From Micromonosporaceae bacterium (lineage in GTDB: Bacteria; Actinomycetota; Actinomycetes; Mycobacteriales; Micromonosporaceae), in assembly GCA_019689695.1 (NCBI GenBank), contig JADGHA010000135.1, forward strand, positions 1 through 9,545: 9,545 bases of DNA. The letters are read 5' to 3'. A program made the position numbers and the translations under genes. How positions within the stretch are numbered: position 1 is the first letter of the stretch; every line of letters begins with the position of its first letter. Shown piece after piece: positions 6,984 through 9,545 of this stretch. Below the pieces are notes generated by a model. That model had not been told where the DNA came from. It worked only from the letters and a program-made list of their open reading frames with translations, and ran no database searches.

Positions 6984-7781
6984 TCACAGTTGTCTCGAAG
7001 AACGTCGCGGGTCCGGGATGTGCGTGGTGCACACCTCATCCCCGTGGGCGATGGTGGCCAGGCGCTGTACGTGGATGCCGACCAATCGGGAGATGACCTC
7101 CGTCTCGGCCTCGCACAGCTGCGGGAACTCGGCGGCGACGTGCGCCACCGGGCAGTGGTGCTGGCACAGCTGCCCGCCGGAGGCGATCGCCGTCGCGCTG
7201 GCAGCGTAACCCTCCGCGGTCAGCGCGGCGGCCAGTGCCCCGGCCCTGGCCAGCGGGTCGTCACCGGCGCCGGCCAGCGCCGCGCGGCAGCGCGCCTCCA
7301 GCGCCGCCACCTGGTCGGCGGCGAATGCGGCCACCGCCTCCGGGCCGCCCTGGCGGGCGATCCAGCGCAGTGCCGCGGCGGCCACGTCGTCGTAGGCGTG
7401 GGTGCCCCGGCGTCGGCGGGCCGCGTCGGTGAGGGCGAACACCTTGGCCGGGCGGCCCCGGCCCCGGTGCCCGCGGATCCGCTGCTGGCGGGCGACCACG
7501 TCGCCGTCGGCGAGCATGGCGTCCAGGTGCCGGCGGATCGCGGCCGGGCTGAGGCCCAGCTCGGCGCCGATCTGCGCGGCGGTGGCCGGCCCGTGGTCCA
7601 GCAGCAGCTGGGCCACCCGGTCGCGGGTGCGCCCGTCCGCCGCCGGCGCGGCGGAGACCGGTACGTTTGCCGGGACGCCCGCGCCGGCGGCGACCGTCGG
7701 CGCCCGGACCGGGCTCTCGCCCGCCGCCGGGTACGCCCGACCGGCCCGGTCGCGCGGAGGAAGCGTCCCCACGTTTTTCAC
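6984..7781 (-). CDS. sufR: SufR, iron-sulfur-sensing transcriptional repressor of the suf operon
   Basis: Read from the GTG at 7781 this is a 265-residue winged-helix regulator. After an Ala/Pro-rich N-terminal stretch comes the helix-turn-helix at about residues 52-90 (RTRDRVAQLLL through LSPAAIRRHLDAM), then a basic wing RGHRGRGRPAKVFALT. The C-terminal half holds the cluster-binding cysteines C206, C210, C223 and C251 (CQHHCPVAH, PQLCEAET and EVCTTHIP). With a cluster bound, actinobacterial SufR represses the operon; loss of the cluster relieves it. I prefer the GTG because a -10-like TAACAC lies eight bases upstream, giving a leaderless message, and because the operator overlaps this codon. 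An in-frame ATG at 7838 would add 19 residues but would place promoter and operator inside the coding region. It heads the operon, 10 bases before sufB, and diverges from the VOC gene. Confidence 0.92.
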   Translation of the reverse strand: MKNVGTLPPRDRAGRAYPAAGESPVRAPTVAAGAGVPANVPVSAAPAADGRTRDRVAQLLLDHGPATAAQIGAELGLSPAAIRRHLDAMLADGDVVARQQRIRGHRGRGRPAKVFALTDAARRRRGTHAYDDVAAAALRWIARQGGPEAVAAFAADQVAALEARCRAALAGAGDDPLARAGALAAALTAEGYAASATAIASGGQLCQHHCPVAHVAAEFPQLCEAETEVISRLVGIHVQRLATIAHGDEVCTTHIPDPRRSSRQL

Positions 7782-7792
7782 AACGCCAGTGT
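7778..7792 (-). promoter_or_regulatory. SufR operator, ACACT-N5-TGTGA
   Basis: Read on the minus strand the site is ACACT, GGCGT, TGTGA. This matches, base for base, the SufR recognition sequence ACACT-N5-TGTGA that I recall for actinobacteria; the match is to memory, not to a database. Its symmetric core is CAC-N7-GTG. It overlaps the proposed -10 element, the likely transcription start and the GTG codon of sufR, so bound SufR would block RNA polymerase directly. Confidence 0.75.
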
Positions 7793-7818
7793 TACGTATT
7801 TCGGCGGGCCGGCGCAAA
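7789..7818 (-). promoter_or_regulatory. proposed promoter of the suf operon
   Basis: On the minus strand TTTGCG (7818-7813) and TAACAC (7794-7789) are 18 bases apart, and the GTG of sufR begins eight bases after the second box, giving a leaderless transcript. The -10 overlaps half of the SufR operator. The -35 match is weak; TACGTA just upstream (7799-7794 region) is a competing -10. Confidence 0.4.
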
Positions 7819-7863
7819 CCGGACGTGTGGTGATCCATCCCACCGCTGCCCCGGCCGGGCTGA

Positions 7864-7869
7864 TAGGTT
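7864..7869 (+). promoter_or_regulatory. possible -10 box for the VOC gene
   Basis: TAGGTT fits the actinobacterial TANNNT -10 pattern and would start transcription about 30 bases before the VOC ATG, leaving room for its ribosome-binding site. No good -35 is visible at 16-18 bases upstream. It is separated from the sufR promoter by about 45 bases, so the two genes appear to have separate, back-to-back promoters. Confidence 0.3.
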
Positions 7870-7905
7870 CGGCTCCGGGCCGTCCGTCACACCCTTGGAG
7901 GAGCC

Positions 7906-8319
7906 ATGGCCTCCCGGCTGAACCCCTACCTCAACTTCAACGGCAACGCGCGGGAGGCGATGGAGTTCTACGTCGGCGTGTTCGGCGGGGACCTGACCGT
8001 CAGCACACACGCCGAGCTCGGCAACACCGACCCGGCCGACGCCGACCGGGTCATGCACGCCCAGCTCGAGACCCCCGCCGGATACACCCTGATGGCCGCG
8101 GACATCCCCAGCAGCATGGAGTACCAGCCGATGGCCGGGTGCGCGGTGAGCATCAGCGGCGACGACGCGGACGCCCTGCGCGGGTACTGGGAGAAGCTGT
8201 CCAGCGGCGGGGTCGTCATCATGCCGTTGCAGAAGCAGGCGTGGGGTGACGAGTTCGGCATGTGCGTGGACCGGTTCGGCGTCTCCTGGATGGTCGACAT
8301 CGGCGCGCCCCAGGCATGA
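7906..8319 (+). CDS. VOC-superfamily protein, PhnB-like (glyoxalase/bleomycin-resistance fold)
   Basis: A 137-residue single VOC-fold protein of the PhnB / 3-demethylubiquinone-methyltransferase-like group. Marks: LNPYLNFNGNAREAMEFY at residues 5-22 leading into VFGGDL, VMHAQLETPAGYTLMAAD at 49-66 with H51, and the C-terminal AWGDEFGMCVDRFGVSWMV at 112-130, which is the typical end of this group. VOC proteins pair beta-alpha-beta-beta-beta units around a metal site, but the substrate and even catalytic activity of PhnB-like members are mostly unknown, so I assign no reaction. It has no signal peptide. The ATG at 7906 is preceded by a strong GGAGGAG at 7897-7903. It diverges from sufR and runs in the same direction as ctaA, 68 bases upstream of it; ctaA appears to have its own promoter. 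No functional link to Fe-S assembly is shown by the sequence. Confidence 0.9.
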   Translation: MASRLNPYLNFNGNAREAMEFYVGVFGGDLTVSTHAELGNTDPADADRVMHAQLETPAGYTLMAADIPSSMEYQPMAGCAVSISGDDADALRGYWEKLSSGGVVIMPLQKQAWGDEFGMCVDRFGVSWMVDIGAPQA

Positions 8320-8375
8320 CACCCGGGCCCGCGCGTGGCGGCCACCTCACCTCCGGGCGCCAGTACGACAGTCCG

Positions 8376-8381
8376 TAGGAT
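8376..8381 (+). promoter_or_regulatory. -10 element for a leaderless ctaA transcript
   Basis: TAGGAT is a full TANNNT match ending six bases before the GTG at 8388. This spacing puts the transcription start at or next to the first base of the start codon, the usual arrangement of leaderless mRNAs in actinobacteria. No Shine-Dalgarno sequence precedes the GTG, which supports this reading. No convincing -35 is seen. Confidence 0.6.
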
Positions 8382-8387
8382 TAGCCC

Positions 8388-9359
8388 GTGGCCCTGAGCA
8401 TGAACGCGGTGCGCGGCTGGCTGGGCGCCGACCGTACGGTCCGCGGCCTGGCCCTCGCGTCGCTGGTCGCCAACGTCGCGATCGTGGTGACCGGTGGGGC
8501 GGTCCGGCTCACCGGCTCCGGCCTCGGCTGCCCCACCGTGCCGGCCTGCTCCGACGACTCGCTGGTGCCCACCAGGGAGCTGGGCGTGCACGGGATCATC
8601 GAGTTCGGCAACCGGCAGGTGACCTTCGTGCTCGGCGCGGTCGCGGCGCTCGCCCTGCTCGCGGTGCTGCTGCAGCGCCCGCGGCGGCGGTCGCTGGTCG
8701 TGCTCGCCGTGCTGGTGCTCGGCGTGATCCCGGCCCAGGCGCTGGTCGGCTTCGCCACCGTGCTCACCGACCTCAACCCGTGGGTGGTCGGCTGCCACTT
8801 CCTGGTCTCCATGGCGGTGATCGCGGCGGCGTACACGTTCTGGCGGCGTACGGGTGAGCCGGACGGGCCGGTCCAGCCGTCCGTGCCGCGCCCGCTGCGC
8901 CAGCTCACCTGGCTGACCACGGCGGTCGCCGCGGCGGTGCTGGTGGCCGGCACCGTGGTCACCGGCGCCGGCCCGCACGCCGGGGACGCCGAGGCCAAGC
9001 GCAACGGGCTGGACCTGGAGTCGGTCTCCCAGCTGCACGTCGACCTGGTCTTCCTGCTGCTGGGGCTGTCGCTGGCGGCCTGGCTGGCGATGCGCGCCGT
9101 TCCTGCGTCGCGGGCGGCGGTGCGGTCGGCGCTGGTGCTGGTCGCGGTGGAGCTGGGCCAGGGCCTGATCGGCTTCGTGCAGTACTTCACCGACCTGCCG
9201 GTTCTCCTGGTTGGCGCGCACATGCTCGGCGCGTGCCTGGTCTGGCTGGCGGCGCTGGACCTGCTGCATCGCACCCGGGTCCGCACCCCGGCACCCGCCC
9301 CCGTCCCGGACGCGCTTTCCGTGGCGGAAAGTTCGCCGGTGGCGGCGGCCGCGCAGTGA
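8388..9359 (+). CDS. ctaA: heme A synthase (COX15/CtaA family)
   Basis: A 323-residue integral membrane protein that oxidises a methyl group of heme O to give heme A for cytochrome c oxidase. About eight membrane segments are visible, near residues 20-40, 76-95, 102-124, 133-153, 174-193, 217-237, 247-266 and 273-293, in the two four-helix halves of the family. TGGAVRLTGSGLGCPTVPAC at 35-54 holds a cysteine pair, C48 and C54, like the disulfide loop of Bacillus CtaA. Heme-ligand histidines H137, H217 and H278 are present. The fourth, expected in an E-x-x-H-R motif, reads E72-F-G-N75-R76, so Asn replaces His. The last 30 residues are a Pro/Ala-rich tail. The GTG start at 8388 fits the leaderless -10; an ATG four codons later is possible. 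No ctaB lies within the window. Confidence 0.93.
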   Translation: MALSMNAVRGWLGADRTVRGLALASLVANVAIVVTGGAVRLTGSGLGCPTVPACSDDSLVPTRELGVHGIIEFGNRQVTFVLGAVAALALLAVLLQRPRRRSLVVLAVLVLGVIPAQALVGFATVLTDLNPWVVGCHFLVSMAVIAAAYTFWRRTGEPDGPVQPSVPRPLRQLTWLTTAVAAAVLVAGTVVTGAGPHAGDAEAKRNGLDLESVSQLHVDLVFLLLGLSLAAWLAMRAVPASRAAVRSALVLVAVELGQGLIGFVQYFTDLPVLLVGAHMLGACLVWLAALDLLHRTRVRTPAPAPVPDALSVAESSPVAAAAQ

Positions 9360-9380
9360 CCGGGCCGTCCGGCCGGGCCG

Positions 9381-9403
9381 CGCCCGCGTAGCTGCGCTGG
9401 GCG
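9381..9403 (+). terminator. hairpin after ctaA, possible terminator
   Basis: CGCCCGCG at 9381-9388 pairs with CGC-t-GGGCG at 9395-9403, eight base pairs with one bulged T and a six-base loop TAGCTG. It starts 22 bases after the ctaA stop. There is no T tract, so the call rests on position and stem strength. A smaller inverted repeat, GGCC-GTCC-GGCC, lies between it and the stop. Confidence 0.4.
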
Positions 9404-9485
9404 GGTGCGGGTCGCGAGGATGGCGCGCCTCGTCCGGGCGGCTGTCCGCATAGGACATCTCGCGGTAGCCGATCTGGGACGGTCT

Positions 9486-9497
9486 ACTGTATACAGT
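9486..9497. promoter_or_regulatory. perfect 12-bp palindrome, GntR/FadR-type operator candidate
   Basis: ACTGTATACAGT is a perfect inverted repeat with no spacer. Its centre, tGTATACa, fits the general FadR-subfamily GntR operator pattern yGTM-N0-1-KACr. It lies 127 bases after ctaA, in a stretch that is less GC-rich than its surroundings, and overlaps a possible GTG start at 9496. It probably controls a gene beyond the window edge. Confidence 0.45.
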
Positions 9498-9545
9498 GGG
9501 CACGAAGCAGCGCGCGGTGGAACTCCTTCTCGGCAGGGGCAACTG
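9496..9545 (+). CDS. possible 5' end of an unrecognised gene (cut by window edge)
   Basis: From GTG at 9496 the frame runs open to the edge and gives 16 residues, VGTKQRAVELLLGRGN. Fourteen of the 16 third positions are G or C, as in the real genes here, and TACTGT five bases upstream could serve as a -10 for a leaderless start. The stretch is too short to identify. On the other strand the same bases could be the end of a minus-strand gene stopping at 9484 (peptide ending FHRALLRAHCIQ), so the call is only suggestive. Confidence 0.2.
   Translation, partial: MGTKQRAVELLLGRGN

Noticed and set aside
5843..7096. 417-residue open frame on the plus strand opposite sufB
   Set aside because: Composition is that of an antisense shadow and it covers most of a certain sufB and runs into sufR.
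7782..7838. upstream ATG at 7838 as the sufR start
   Set aside because: It would put the operator and -10 inside the coding region and has no clear ribosome-binding site; kept only as an alternative.
8321..8375. possible terminator between the VOC gene and ctaA (GTGG-CGG-CCAC inside an outer CCCGG/CCGGG pairing)
   Set aside because: The inner stem is only four base pairs with a three-base loop and the outer pairing encloses long unpaired stretches; too weak to call.
7968..9542. 524-residue open frame on the minus strand opposite the VOC gene and ctaA
   Set aside because: Low-complexity Arg/Gln/Asp/His-rich translation, no motif, and it fully overlaps two well-supported genes; it arises from codon bias on the other strand.

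Overview
The window looks like chromosomal DNA of a high-GC actinobacterium. Nearly every gene has G or C at third codon positions, GTG starts occur, at least two starts look leaderless, and the suf operon has the actinobacterial form (sufR first, a Rieske ferredoxin inside, sufU and sufT last, no sufE or sufA). SufB carries no intein, unlike many mycobacterial copies. A member of the Micromonosporaceae is my best guess, but that rests on recalled resemblance, not on a search.

Left part (1-1210). A minus-strand gene cut off by the window edge encodes the N-terminal part of an actinobacterial VLRF1-type peptidyl-tRNA hydrolase, a candidate ribosome-rescue factor. It diverges, across only 14 bases, from a plus-strand AlkD-like HEAT-repeat DNA glycosylase. 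That gene converges on the suf operon over a 113-base gap that holds a GC-rich hairpin.

Centre (1211-7781, all minus). This is a complete iron-sulfur cluster assembly operon, read right to left: sufR, sufB, sufD, Rieske ferredoxin, sufC, sufS, sufU, sufT. Junctions overlap by 1 or 4 bases or are separated by at most 15, so it is very probably one transcript. SufS takes sulfur from cysteine, the zinc protein SufU relays it, the SufB-SufC-SufD ATPase scaffold builds the cluster, SufT helps maturation or delivery, and SufR senses cluster supply. A 15-bp site, ACACT-N5-TGTGA, lies exactly over the proposed sufR start and promoter. It matches the SufR operator I recall from actinobacteria, so autoregulation is the simplest reading.

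Right part (7782-9545, plus). A VOC/PhnB-like protein of unknown substrate diverges from sufR. It is followed by ctaA, encoding heme A synthase for cytochrome oxidase, which has a convincing leaderless start (TAGGAT, six bases, GTG). A hairpin follows ctaA. The last 60 bases hold a perfect 12-bp palindrome of the GntR/FadR operator type at the edge of the next, unseen transcription unit.

I see no mobile element, CRISPR array, rRNA or tRNA, and no clear sign of horizontal transfer. The gene content is core metabolism. The points worth a second look are the operator-start overlap in sufR, the Rieske protein inside the suf operon, the VLRF1 gene, an Asn in place of a heme-ligand His in CtaA, and the right-edge palindrome.
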